Assembly: GCA_963751615.1 (NCBI GenBank)
Contig: CAVVVG010000007.1
Span: forward strand, 124,001-188,000
Source: Palsa-892 sp963751615
Lineage (GTDB): Bacteria > Pseudomonadota > Alphaproteobacteria > Rhizobiales > Xanthobacteraceae
Direction: 5' to 3'
Length of the DNA stretch: 64,000 nucleotides
A program made the translations under genes and the position numbers. How positions within the stretch are numbered: the first letter of the stretch is position 1; every line of letters begins with the position of its first letter. This document shows positions 1-7,989 of this stretch, piece by piece. The notes beneath the pieces are model-generated. The model worked only from the letters and a program-made list of their open reading frames with translations. It had not been told where the DNA came from and searched no databases.

Positions 1-1
1 C

Positions 2-295
2 AAATACGTCGAATTCCATCGCCGCCTACTCGGCGGGCGCGGCGAAGCTAATAAGGAACGCGCCCTTGCCGCGGCGAAGGATGCGGGCTTCGATCTCGCA
101 CAAATCGAAAAAGACATGAAGAGCAGTGAGGTGGGAGAAACCTTGAAAGAGAGCGCAAATCTTGCGCGAGCGCTTGGCGTCAACGGTACGCCGACCTTCG
201 TCATCGCCGACGAACTCATTATTGGCGCACAGGGTTATGACGCGATGAAGGGCAAGATCGAGTCCACACGCAAGTGCGGAAAGGCGACCTGTTAA
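2..295 (+). CDS. DsbA-family thioredoxin-fold protein, C-terminal part (cut by window edge)
   Basis: An open frame runs from the first bases to TAA at 293-295, giving 97 residues of a C-terminus. It ends in the DsbA-family layout: a helical stretch, then a cis-proline loop reading NGTPTFVI, a strand (ELIIGAQGYD) and a final helix. In this family the cis-Pro loop packs against a CXXC active site near the N-terminus, which lies outside the window, so I cannot tell an oxidase from an isomerase. The last five residues contain two cysteines (KCGKATC), which is a little unusual. Such proteins are normally exported and act on disulfides in the periplasm. The family call is firm; the substrate is unknown. 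Confidence 0.8.
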   Translation, partial: KYVEFHRRLLGGRGEANKERALAAAKDAGFDLAQIEKDMKSSEVGETLKESANLARALGVNGTPTFVIADELIIGAQGYDAMKGKIESTRKCGKATC

Positions 296-423
296 AGCCC
301 AATTTTAACGATTATCTGATTTCGCGTTAACATGCGCAGCGAGAGGCTTTCCCTCGGCCCCATGTCTTCCTATAAGGGTCGGCCCGCCGCCCATGCCGGA
401 CGGCGAAAATTCCGAAACTTCTC

Positions 424-858
424 ATGGCCATCATTTATGTCATTAACGGACCGAATTTGAACCTGCTCGGCACCCGTGAACCCGAGAAATATGGGCGCGC
501 GACACTGAAGGATGTTCAAAGGCTTTGCGAGGAAACCGCAAAACGTCACGGCATGACGATCGAATTCCGTCAGTCGAACCGCGAAGGCGAATTGATCGAA
601 TATATTCAGGAAGCGGGACAGAAAAAAGCAGCCGGCATCGTCATCAACGCAGCGGGCTACACAACGACTTCGATCGCTATGATGGATGCGCTGCTCGCAG
701 TCAATCTGCCCACAATCGAGGTTCATATCACCAACATTCATGCGCGCGAGGGTTTTCGTCAACATTCCTACATATCGAAAGCCGCACGCGGAATGATTTG
801 CGGTCTTGGCGCAGAAGGCTATGCGCTCGCCATCACCGCACTTGCCGGAAATAAATAA
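424..858 (+). CDS. aroQ: 3-dehydroquinate dehydratase, type II
   Basis: This 144-residue protein has the full length and signature of type II dehydroquinase, which converts 3-dehydroquinate to 3-dehydroshikimate in the shikimate pathway. The N-terminal NGPNLNLLG motif starts at residue 8. It is followed by the flexible lid carrying the catalytic Tyr and Arg region (REPEKYG), by the RQSNREGEL motif and by the conserved HITNIHARE segment. The start is the ATG at 424; no strong ribosome binding site precedes it. accB starts 17 bp downstream and accC follows, so the three are probably one transcript. aroQ-accB-accC is a common order in proteobacteria. Confidence 0.96.
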   Translation: MAIIYVINGPNLNLLGTREPEKYGRATLKDVQRLCEETAKRHGMTIEFRQSNREGELIEYIQEAGQKKAAGIVINAAGYTTTSIAMMDALLAVNLPTIEVHITNIHAREGFRQHSYISKAARGMICGLGAEGYALAITALAGNK

Positions 859-875
859 AAAAAGTCGGGCCTCTT

Positions 876-1325
876 ATGTTTAGGCGCAAGATTGAAGTCG
901 ATGAGGAACTGGTTCGGGAGCTCTCTCGACTGCTTGAGGAAAATCATCTGACCGAAATCGAGGTTCAACGTGGCGCGCAGCGGGTTCGCGTGTCACGCGG
1001 TGGCGGCGCCTATCATGAACCCACTGCCCTCACCGCGCCAACGTCTGCGACAAAAGGAGCGACAACTGCTACGGTCGATGTCGCAATACATCCCGGTGCG
1101 GTCACCTCGCCCATGGTCGGAACTGCATATCGTTCACCGGAACCGGGCGCAAAGCCTTTCATCGAAGAAGGAATGCTGGTGAGCGTGGGACAGACGCTGG
1201 TCATCATCGAGGCGATGAAGACGATGAACGCGATCCCAGCGCCGCGCGCGGGCACAGTCACGAAAATCATTGTTGATGACGGACAGCCCGTCGAATTCGG
1301 CGAGCCCCTGGTCATAATCGAGTAG
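876..1325 (+). CDS. accB: Biotin carboxyl carrier protein of acetyl-CoA carboxylase
   Basis: This 149-residue carrier shuttles the carboxyl group in acetyl-CoA carboxylase, the first step of fatty acid synthesis. The N-terminal 40 residues form the conserved helix and strand region (ELVRELSRLL, LTEIEV). A flexible Ala/Thr-rich linker spans about residues 45-70. The C-terminal biotinyl domain holds the motif EAMKTMN, with Lys115 as the expected biotinylation site. The thumb-bearing region (SPMVGTAYRSPEPGAKPF) is typical of bacterial BCCP. The gene sits 17 bp after aroQ and 8 bp before accC. The biotin ligase is not in this window. Confidence 0.97.
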   Translation: MFRRKIEVDEELVRELSRLLEENHLTEIEVQRGAQRVRVSRGGGAYHEPTALTAPTSATKGATTATVDVAIHPGAVTSPMVGTAYRSPEPGAKPFIEEGMLVSVGQTLVIIEAMKTMNAIPAPRAGTVTKIIVDDGQPVEFGEPLVIIE

Positions 1326-1333
1326 CGGCCGCT

Positions 1334-2677
1334 ATGTTCGACAAGATCCTGATCGCGAATCGAGGCGAGATCGCGCTTCGCATTTTGCGCGCCTGCAAGG
1401 AGCTCGGCATCCAGACCGTTGCAGTGCATTCAACTGCGGATGCCGATGCGATGCATGTACGTCTTGCGGACGAAAGTGTTTGCATCGGCCCGCCGCCCGC
1501 GCGCGAAAGTTATCTTAATGTTCCGAACCTGCTGGCGGCTTGTGAAATCACCGGCGCCGACGCTGTGCACCCCGGCTATGGATTTCTTTCTGAGAATGCG
1601 CGCTTCGCCGAGATTCTTACGGATCACAAGATCCGTTTCATCGGGCCGACCGCCGCCCACATACGGATGATGGGCGATAAAATTGAAGCAAAGCGCACGG
1701 CGAAGCGGCTCGGCATTCCCGTCGTACCCGGCTCCGAAAGCGGCATTTCGTCCGACGAGCAGGCGACGAAGATTGCTCGCGAAATAGGATTCCCGGTGCT
1801 GATCAAGGCAGCGGCTGGCGGTGGCGGACGCGGCATGAAAGTCGCGCGTACCGAAGCAGATCTATCTACCGCCCTTTCCACTGCACGCTCCGAGGCAAAG
1901 GCCGCGTTCGGCGACGACGCAGTGTATCTGGAAAAATATCTCTCTCATCCGCGACATATCGAAATTCAAGTGCTGGGGGACGGCAAGGGCGGCGCCGTAC
2001 ATCTCGGCGAACGCGATTGCTCGTTGCAGCGCCGCCACCAGAAAGTTCTGGAAGAAAGCCCCTCGCCCGCCCTCAACGCAGAACAGCGAAAGAACATTGG
2101 CGAGATCGTCGCCAAGGCGATGCGTGTGCTAAAATATCTCGGCGCTGGCACCGTCGAATTTCTATACGAAAACGGTGAGTTTTATTTCATCGAGATGAAT
2201 ACACGCCTTCAGGTCGAGCATCCGGTGACCGAAATGATCACGGGCATCGATCTCGTGAACGAGCAGATCCGCATTGCCGCTGGCGGCTCAATTGGGTTCA
2301 AGCAAGAAGACATTTTGTTTGAGGGTCACGCGATCGAGTGCCGCGTCAATGCGGAAAATCCCACGACCTTTCACCCCTCGCCAGGTCAAATCACTTACTA
2401 TCATCCCCCGGGTGGCCTTGGCGTCCGCGTCGACTCGGCAGTCTATCAAGGTTACAGCATCCCGCCATATTACGATTCGCTCGTCGGCAAGCTCGTTGTC
2501 CACGGGAAGACGCGAAATGAGTGCCTAATGCGTCTTCGCCGCGCCCTCGACGAATTCGTTGTGGACGGAATCGAAACAACGATACCCCTCTTCCGTGCCT
2601 TAGTCAGGAACCCGGAAATCGCCAATGGCAATTACGATATTCACTGGCTGGAGCGATATCTGTCCGGTAGTGCATAA
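1334..2677 (+). CDS. accC: Biotin carboxylase subunit of acetyl-CoA carboxylase
   Basis: This 447-residue protein has the usual length and domain order of biotin carboxylase: an N-terminal biotin carboxylase domain (starting MFDKILIANRGEIALRIL), an ATP-grasp domain with the glycine-rich loop AAAGGGGRGM, and a C-terminal domain with the RLQVEHPVTE motif that holds metal and bicarbonate residues. It carboxylates the biotin on AccB using ATP and bicarbonate. It starts at ATG 1334, 8 bp after accB, as expected for a tightly coupled pair. AccA and AccD are not in this window. Confidence 0.98.
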   Translation: MFDKILIANRGEIALRILRACKELGIQTVAVHSTADADAMHVRLADESVCIGPPPARESYLNVPNLLAACEITGADAVHPGYGFLSENARFAEILTDHKIRFIGPTAAHIRMMGDKIEAKRTAKRLGIPVVPGSESGISSDEQATKIAREIGFPVLIKAAAGGGGRGMKVARTEADLSTALSTARSEAKAAFGDDAVYLEKYLSHPRHIEIQVLGDGKGGAVHLGERDCSLQRRHQKVLEESPSPALNAEQRKNIGEIVAKAMRVLKYLGAGTVEFLYENGEFYFIEMNTRLQVEHPVTEMITGIDLVNEQIRIAAGGSIGFKQEDILFEGHAIECRVNAENPTTFHPSPGQITYYHPPGGLGVRVDSAVYQGYSIPPYYDSLVGKLVVHGKTRNECLMRLRRALDEFVVDGIETTIPLFRALVRNPEIANGNYDIHWLERYLSGSA

Positions 2678-2742
2678 GCGGATCAGAAAAGCCGCATCAA
2701 ACGCCTCAGAAAATCTTCGCGGTTTTGTGTAAACTAGCGTGC

Positions 2743-3423
2743 ATGACCCGCCCTTCGGACAGTCACGTCGAGATTACACCGGAAGTGCTTCTAAAGGCAT
2801 ATTCGGTCGGGATTTTTCCAATGGCCGAGAGCGCTAACGACCCCAGCCTGTTCTGGGTCGAGCCGGAGCGGCGCGGAATTATTCCATTCGATAAATTTCA
2901 TGTACCGCGGAGGCTCGCGCGCACGGTACGCTCCAACCGTTTCGAAGTTCACATCGACCGCGATTTCGACGCCGTGATCGAGTCTTGCGCCGCTCCCACA
3001 CCAGGGCGCGGCAAGACATGGATCAACGAGCGCATCCGTAAACTTTACCGTGAACTATTTGACCGCGGCTACTGCCACACTGTCGAGACTTGGCGCGAAG
3101 GTCGGCTGGTCGGTGGTCTATATGGCTTGTCGCTGGGCCGCGCATTTTTTGGCGAGAGTATGTTTCATATCGAGCGCGACGCTTCGAAGGTTGCGCTCGT
3201 GCATCTCGTCGCACGACTTAAGTTTGGCGGCTACCGGCTACTCGACTCGCAATTTCTAACGAATCATCTTGCATCATTTGGTGCGATCGAGGTCGACCGG
3301 CATAAATACGGCCGTATACTCGCGAACGCACTCGCAAATGGTGAAGGTGATTTTTATTTTTTTCCGCCGGATGCTGTCATTGCTGGCGGCGTTGTTTTGC
3401 AATCAGTAACCCAGACGTCATAG
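2743..3423 (+). CDS. aat: Leucyl/phenylalanyl-tRNA-protein transferase
   Basis: This 226-residue protein matches the Aat family, which adds Leu or Phe to proteins with N-terminal Arg or Lys so that they enter the N-degron pathway through ClpS and ClpAP. Recognisable parts are FPMAES, FWVEPERRGIIP and the core GLYGLSLGRAFFGESMFH. I place the start at ATG 2743 because homologues begin just before ITPEVLLKAYS; an in-frame TTG lies 18 bp upstream. Its 3' end overlaps the end of the opposing DUF2155 gene by 70 bp. Aat next to a DUF2155 gene is, as I recall, a usual alphaproteobacterial arrangement. Confidence 0.95.
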   Translation: MTRPSDSHVEITPEVLLKAYSVGIFPMAESANDPSLFWVEPERRGIIPFDKFHVPRRLARTVRSNRFEVHIDRDFDAVIESCAAPTPGRGKTWINERIRKLYRELFDRGYCHTVETWREGRLVGGLYGLSLGRAFFGESMFHIERDASKVALVHLVARLKFGGYRLLDSQFLTNHLASFGAIEVDRHKYGRILANALANGEGDFYFFPPDAVIAGGVVLQSVTQTS

Positions 3424-4136
3424 ATCGCGTGTTCGACGCCGTGCAGGCCGGGAGAACTAGCGAACATCCAACCCGTGAAAATCCGTTTGATATCGCCCTG
3501 CAAAGTGATCTCATCCACCTCGACAAAACTCGTTGTGTTCTGAATTTCGGTGGCAGGCCGCGTGTAGCATGCGCGCGGCGTCACTTGCAGTGCGCCGAAC
3601 TGAACCGTTTCATCGATCGCGGCCTCGAAATTGATGATGCGGCCGGTGATCTTGTCGAGGCCAGAGAAAACTGCGGTCGGGTTCGATATCTTCGGGATCG
3701 GCGCCTGCTGCACTGGCACTTCGGCGGCTTCCGGTTGATCTGGAGTTGACAACTGCTGTGGCTGTTTCGTATTCGCTTTCGATTTCTGTTGCGGCACTTG
3801 CGGTACCGGCGGAAAATTTGAATTGTAAGGTATGTTCGCGTTTCCATCCGGTTGCTGCGGCGAGCGCTGCTGCGGACTGACGGTCGTGCCGCCGGGAATC
3901 GGCGCCCCTGGCGGCGGCAAAGGTTGCGATTGCACTCCGCCGCGTTGCTGCGACGGATACGACGGTGCCGGGTACTGATCCGGAGAGATCTCCTGGCGCG
4001 GATAGGGCGGCGGATACTGGTTCGGCGGATAATCTACATCGGCTGGCGGACGCGGCGGACCATACTGTGCCACCGCAGGCCCAACGGTGATCAACAATGT
4101 GAAAGCAAGGAGCGTGGAAACGGTATGAGAGCGCAT
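3354..4136 (-). CDS. DUF2155 domain protein, exported, proline-rich
   Basis: This 260-residue protein has a signal peptide (hydrophobic stretch in residues 5-22, cleavage after AVAQ). A long Pro/Gln/Tyr-rich region covers residues 24-150. The C-terminal DUF2155 domain (about 155-250) contains KITGRIINFEA, the ACYTRP segment, and GLHGVEHAIYDVWVTDC. Its function is not established; it occurs across alphaproteobacteria, often beside aat. Two conserved cysteines, in ACYTRP and at VTDC, could form a disulfide in the periplasm (inference). The low-complexity region resembles the linker of the transpeptidase at 5922. The last 70 bp overlap the 3' end of aat in the opposite direction. Confidence 0.9.
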   Translation of the reverse strand: MRSHTVSTLLAFTLLITVGPAVAQYGPPRPPADVDYPPNQYPPPYPRQEISPDQYPAPSYPSQQRGGVQSQPLPPPGAPIPGGTTVSPQQRSPQQPDGNANIPYNSNFPPVPQVPQQKSKANTKQPQQLSTPDQPEAAEVPVQQAPIPKISNPTAVFSGLDKITGRIINFEAAIDETVQFGALQVTPRACYTRPATEIQNTTSFVEVDEITLQGDIKRIFTGWMFASSPGLHGVEHAIYDVWVTDCKTTPPAMTASGGKK

Positions 4137-4317
4137 GGCCTAACGATTACGTTTGAAGCTGGACAGTACGCCCGCCCGCCAGCGGTGGTTATCACGGCAA
4201 ATGCGGCCCTGAAAGGGCACGCTGTGACCGGGTTGGCGCCTTACCCTTGGCAAAAGAGCTAAACTTGCCCACATTTGTGGAAAGCAAGCCTATTCGCGCT
4301 CCATTGCAAGGCATTCC

Positions 4318-4998
4318 ATGGCCAGATCGCTTTTTACACGCCGGCGTTTTCTTGCGGCGGCTACCGCGACCCTCGCTACACCCTATACCGCGTTCGCCCA
4401 GGAAGGCACGTTCGGGATGCGAATTGAACCTTATGTCGGCTATGGGCAGGAGAACGATGAAGGAATCGACGTCGAGGAATGGTACATCGGCTGGGTGCCA
4501 GATGGCAGGCACCAGTTGCGTCGCGTCAATCAGAACAAACTCGATCCCGAATTCCGCCGGCGGCTTGTGAACTATTCGCACGCCGAACAGCCCGGCACAA
4601 TCGTCATCGATCCGAACGATCATTTCCTTTATCTGCTGCGCGAAGGGAATACGGCGATACGTTACGGCGTTGGCACCGGCCGCCAGGGTTTCGGCTGGAG
4701 CGGTGCTGCCTCGATCGGGCGCAAGGCGGAATGGCCGGATTGGCATCCGCCAAAGGAAATGCTGTTACGTCAGCCGGAACTGCCGGAGATGATGCCCGGC
4801 GGTCCCGATAACCCACTTGGCGCGCGAGCGATGTATCTCTACCAAGGAAGTCGTGACACGCTCTATCGCATTCATGGTACCAAGGAACCTTGGACCATCG
4901 GTACCAACGTTTCGTCGGGCTGCATCCGGCTGTTAAACGAGGAAATCGCGGACCTATATTTGCGCACGCCGATCGGAACTCGCGTTGTCGTACTCTGA
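4318..4998 (+). CDS. L,D-transpeptidase (YkuD fold), Tat-type signal, copy 1
   Basis: This 226-residue protein starts with a twin-arginine-like signal (TRRRFLAAA) ending near AFAQ, and carries a YkuD-type catalytic domain at about residues 90-226. The family cross-links peptidoglycan through 3-3 bonds or attaches proteins to it. The catalytic segment runs from His186 (IHGT) to Cys202 (SSGCIR); the common SHGCR pattern appears here as SSGC. The last 172 residues are about 80% identical, without gaps, to the protein at 5922 by hand alignment, so this is a recent duplicate. Unlike copy 2 it lacks a proline-rich linker. It is divergent from DUF2155. Confidence 0.93.
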   Translation: MARSLFTRRRFLAAATATLATPYTAFAQEGTFGMRIEPYVGYGQENDEGIDVEEWYIGWVPDGRHQLRRVNQNKLDPEFRRRLVNYSHAEQPGTIVIDPNDHFLYLLREGNTAIRYGVGTGRQGFGWSGAASIGRKAEWPDWHPPKEMLLRQPELPEMMPGGPDNPLGARAMYLYQGSRDTLYRIHGTKEPWTIGTNVSSGCIRLLNEEIADLYLRTPIGTRVVVL

Positions 4999-5074
4999 AG
5001 CAGCAGAAACTGAAATAACTACCCTCGCGTCGAGGTTTATACACCGTCGTTGAAGCAAATTGCAGGAGATAACA

Positions 5075-5110
5075 ATGATAAGCGGGTCGATGCTCGTTCC
5101 GCACGAGTGA
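5075..5110 (+). other. Possible short leader ORF upstream of the DUF3551 gene
   Basis: An AGGAG sequence at about 5064-5068 sits at ideal distance from an ATG at 5075. The frame encodes only 11 residues (MISGSMLVPHE) and stops at 5108-5110, 18 bp before the DUF3551 start. The strong ribosome site is visible; translation and any leader role are inference. It may be chance. Confidence 0.25.
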
Positions 5111-5128
5111 AATTGGAGTAATCGTTCG

Positions 5129-5362
5129 ATGAAACGCTTGAAGTTGGGTCTTGCCATTTTCATTTTCCTTGGGGCCATCCTTACGGAGGCAAATGCTCAA
5201 GAACGCTTGCGCAAAAATGAACGATGGTGCCTGGAAGTGAGAGAAAGAGGCGGAGGCGGCGCGCCTCTTCTATGCCGTTTTGAGACCTTCGAGCAGTGCA
5301 TGGCCTCGAAGACGACGATTGGTGATACCTGCATGCAGAACCCCGCTTGGCGAGGCCGATAA
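5129..5362 (+). CDS. Small exported DUF3551-like protein
   Basis: This 77-residue protein has an N-terminal signal peptide (hydrophobic residues 6-22, cleavage near ANAQ) and a short mature part with four cysteines: WCLEV, LLCRF, QCMA and TCMQNPAW. The spacing and the pattern FETFEQCMA...G.TCMQNPA fit DUF3551, a family of small periplasmic proteins common in Bradyrhizobium and its relatives; its function is unknown. The cysteines could form two disulfides (inference). The gene lies between the two duplicated transpeptidases on the same strand, preceded by GGAG about 10 bp before the ATG. Confidence 0.75.
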   Translation: MKRLKLGLAIFIFLGAILTEANAQERLRKNERWCLEVRERGGGGAPLLCRFETFEQCMASKTTIGDTCMQNPAWRGR

Positions 5363-5921
5363 TCACCGAAGGACGAGTTCTAACGACGGCCCACATTCGA
5401 CCGGAAAATTTACCGAGTTCGTAATGATGCGACTCATGATGAGGCGCCTCAGCTATTATCTTGTCGCCCCCCGCGAGCTTGACGCGCGGAAAGAGCGCAA
5501 CGCCCGCGAATCTTCCATCGAACGCGTCTTTAGTGATCGTAATTTTCGTTTCATCGGTGTAAGCGATGACGACAATTCCGTTCATCGAACATAGATGCAG
5601 ACACCAGAGCATATGACAGGATGAGATCGTGGCGATCAGCAGCCACAGCGCCGTAATTTGCTGCGCTATGGTGTCCCGAGGTCACGACAATAGCCGGCCG
5701 GTTCGCACCTATCATTTGTTCGCGCCTAAACGATTGAAGAATCGGGTACCTTCTCTATTGCCGATCTCGCAGTTCATGGCGCTTGCTCATGGGCATTCCC
5801 GCTGGATTTTGTTCAAGAAATCGAGAATTTAGAAGCCAGTTACACATTATGAGTCGGCCCGCCCTAGAAAAATCGCCATCGGACTCCCAAATCCAAATGA
5901 AAGAAAGATAGCGAACGTATT
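5363..5921. other. Intergenic region between DUF3551 and the second transpeptidase
   Basis: These 559 bp contain short open frames on both strands, but none has a good ribosome site, family resemblance or consistent codon use. I see no clear terminator after DUF3551 and no obvious inverted repeat. The region may be degraded sequence left by the duplication that produced the flanking transpeptidases (inference). The promoter of the second transpeptidase should lie near its right end. Confidence 0.4.
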
Positions 5922-6761
5922 ATGCCAATCGACCCGTTTTCGCGCCGGCGATTTCTGTTAGGAGCCGCCTCACTCATGGCTGCCCCAGCAATCGCACGCG
6001 CGCAACAAGGCTATCCGCAATACCCACCGCAGGCCCCCTATCCCGGAGCGCCACGCGATCCTTACGATATGCGGCCACCCGCTAATGTGCAGCCCTACCC
6101 GCAACCTTATCCGGGTCAGCCACAACCCTCCCCGCAACAAGGCCAGCAGCCGTATTCGCAACAGCCATCCAATCCACCGCCCGACGACCCGCACGCACAG
6201 CCGAGCTACGGCCATACGCCAGAAGCGCCCGACGGACGGAATTGGTACATCGGCGAAGTGCAAGACGGCCCATTCATGCTGCGCAAGGTCAACCAGGACC
6301 TGCTCAATCCCGAATTCCGTCGGCAGCTTGTAAATTATTCACATTCGGAACAGCCGGGCTCGCTCATCGTCGATCCGCGCCAGCACTTCCTATATTTGCT
6401 GCGCGAAGGAAACACCGCCGTGCGCTATGGCGTCGGCGTCGGCCGCGAAGGCTTCGGTTGGAACGGCGTTGCTATGGTTGGCCGCACGGCTGTATGGCCC
6501 GATTGGATACCGCCGAAGGAAATGCGGCTGCGCCAGCCCGAATTGCCCGAGCGGATGCCCGGTGGACCGAACAATCCGCTCGGCGCCCGTGCGCTTTATC
6601 TCTATCAAGGCAATCGTGACACGCTTTATCGCATCCACGGTACTGCTGAACCGTGGACAATCGGGACGAACGTTTCGTCTGGTTGCATCCGGCTATTAAA
6701 CGAGGAAATCGCGGATCTTTATCTGCGCACGCCCATTAGCACGCGCGTCATCGTGCTCTGA
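5922..6761 (+). CDS. L,D-transpeptidase (YkuD fold), Tat-type signal, copy 2 with Pro/Gln linker
   Basis: This 279-residue paralogue of the protein at 4318 begins with SRRRFLLGAASL, a twin-arginine-like signal, cleaved near ARAQ. A Pro/Gln/Tyr-rich linker of about 80 residues follows, then the same YkuD catalytic domain with His239 and Cys255 in SSGCIR. The linker could let the enzyme reach through the cell wall (inference). The catalytic region is about 80% identical to copy 1. Its stop codon directly abuts the stop codon of the opposing NDUFA12 gene (TGA then CTA at 6759-6764), with no bases between. Peptidoglycan cross-linking or protein anchoring are both possible roles. Confidence 0.93.
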   Translation: MPIDPFSRRRFLLGAASLMAAPAIARAQQGYPQYPPQAPYPGAPRDPYDMRPPANVQPYPQPYPGQPQPSPQQGQQPYSQQPSNPPPDDPHAQPSYGHTPEAPDGRNWYIGEVQDGPFMLRKVNQDLLNPEFRRQLVNYSHSEQPGSLIVDPRQHFLYLLREGNTAVRYGVGVGREGFGWNGVAMVGRTAVWPDWIPPKEMRLRQPELPERMPGGPNNPLGARALYLYQGNRDTLYRIHGTAEPWTIGTNVSSGCIRLLNEEIADLYLRTPISTRVIVL

Positions 6762-7172
6762 CTAATCACTCGGCTTCCAGGCCTTGTAATCACCCGTCGC
6801 GCGCGGCCGGCGGCCGGTACTGAGCGTCGAGCCTGACGGCCGATACGCATTTGGCGTTCCGGTGAGATTGGGCAGATGCGGCTTTTCCCATTCGCGCGGT
6901 TTGTAATTTTCTTCAGTCGGCAGTGTATCGACAGTATGATGCAACCAGCCGAACCATGATGGCGGCACACGCGAGGCTTCGGCTACGCCGTTGTAAATGA
7001 CCCAGCGTCGTTCAAAGCCGAAACCTGGATCGATTTTTCCGCCTTTTGTGCGGTAATAGCGATTGCCGAATTCGTCCTGCCCAACATATTCGCCATACAG
7101 CCACGTCCAGAGCTGTGTGCCAAAGGTCTGGCCATTCCACCAAGTGAAGAATTTCAAGAAAAAGTTTTTCAT
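6762..7172 (-). CDS. NADH:ubiquinone oxidoreductase subunit NDUFA12
   Basis: This 136-residue protein matches the bacterial NDUFA12 (B17.2) family, an accessory subunit of respiratory complex I found in alphaproteobacteria and mitochondria. Typical features are the N-terminal WWNGQTFGTQLWTWLYGE, the motif EFGNRYYRTK, then RRWVIYNG and the VPPSWFGWLHH segment near residues 70-82. It would act at the cytoplasmic face of complex I at the inner membrane. The other complex I genes are elsewhere. A 12-bp perfect palindrome, GCAAGCGCTTGC at 7201-7212, lies 29-40 bp upstream of the start. Confidence 0.95.
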   Translation of the reverse strand: MKNFFLKFFTWWNGQTFGTQLWTWLYGEYVGQDEFGNRYYRTKGGKIDPGFGFERRWVIYNGVAEASRVPPSWFGWLHHTVDTLPTEENYKPREWEKPHLPNLTGTPNAYRPSGSTLSTGRRPRATGDYKAWKPSD

Positions 7173-7494
7173 GAGTCCGCTCGATTAGGGCCGACCATAA
7201 GCAAGCGCTTGCCTGCTGTCCAGATAACAAAAGACGGAATCCCTCGCGGCGCCCGTCTCTTATTAAGTTCCAACGCTCAAACCATCGGCAGCACCATAGA
7301 GGTTTTTGTTCCGCCACTTGTTGTAGAGCGACATTTTCCGCACAAAGTTTTGTTAAATCACGACTGAAATTCCCGGTCGAATTGTATCGTACTCCGGTGG
7401 CGCCGCAATTATCCGGGTCGCAGGGGCTTCATACCACGGTGACACCAGCTTCACATTGCCTTAAGAGTCCTAGCTGGGATTTTGCGGGGACGAA
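7173..7494. promoter_or_regulatory. Divergent intergenic region between NDUFA12 and the TRAP permease
   Basis: These 322 bp separate two divergent genes, so they must hold both promoters. I see a perfect 12-bp palindrome GCAAGCGCTTGC (7201-7212), which could be an operator for the NDUFA12 gene. I could not pick out convincing -35 and -10 pairs. No supported open frame lies inside. Confidence 0.4.
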
Positions 7495-7989
7495 TTGAAC
7501 TGGCTCCTCGATAGACTTGACCAATTCGTGTGCGTTATCATTCGCGCGGGACGATGGCTTGCCATTCCGGTCCTGCTCCTGCTGTTTGCACAGTGGCCGC
7601 TGCGCGATTTATTTCGGATGTATTCGCGCGAAGCAAACGACCTTGGTCAGATTTTCTTCGCTCTCTACGTCGCGATTGCCTTTACCGCTGCAACTCGCGC
7701 GGGAACGCATCTCTCCGCCGATGCGCTGGCGCGCCACTATCCACTCGGCATTCGCTTGTTCATCGTTCGGCTTGGTGCGTTGTTCGGTCTTCTGCCTTGG
7801 GCGCTTTTTCTCGTCTTCGCGAGCCGGAAAATCGTGTTTTCGTCGGTCGCGCAGCTCGAATTATTTCCCGACACTTATAATCCGGGCTATTTCATCGTGA
7901 AGTGCGCCATGGTCCTCCTCATCATTCTCCTCCTTGCGCAAACCATTCTCGATATCGCTCGTCCTAAAGTTTCGGACAACCAGCCGTGA
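7495..7989 (+). CDS. TRAP transporter small membrane subunit (DctQ-like)
   Basis: This 164-residue protein has four predicted membrane segments (about residues 15-33, 46-66, 86-110 and 130-152), the layout of the small TRAP subunit that pairs with the DctM-type permease to import organic acids or similar solutes using an ion gradient. I chose the TTG at 7495 because GGGGA lies just upstream and no good ATG covers the first membrane segment. Its stop overlaps the start of the next gene (GTGA at 7986-7989), so the two are translationally coupled. Substrate cannot be told from the permease. Confidence 0.82.
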   Translation: MNWLLDRLDQFVCVIIRAGRWLAIPVLLLLFAQWPLRDLFRMYSREANDLGQIFFALYVAIAFTAATRAGTHLSADALARHYPLGIRLFIVRLGALFGLLPWALFLVFASRKIVFSSVAQLELFPDTYNPGYFIVKCAMVLLIILLLAQTILDIARPKVSDNQP

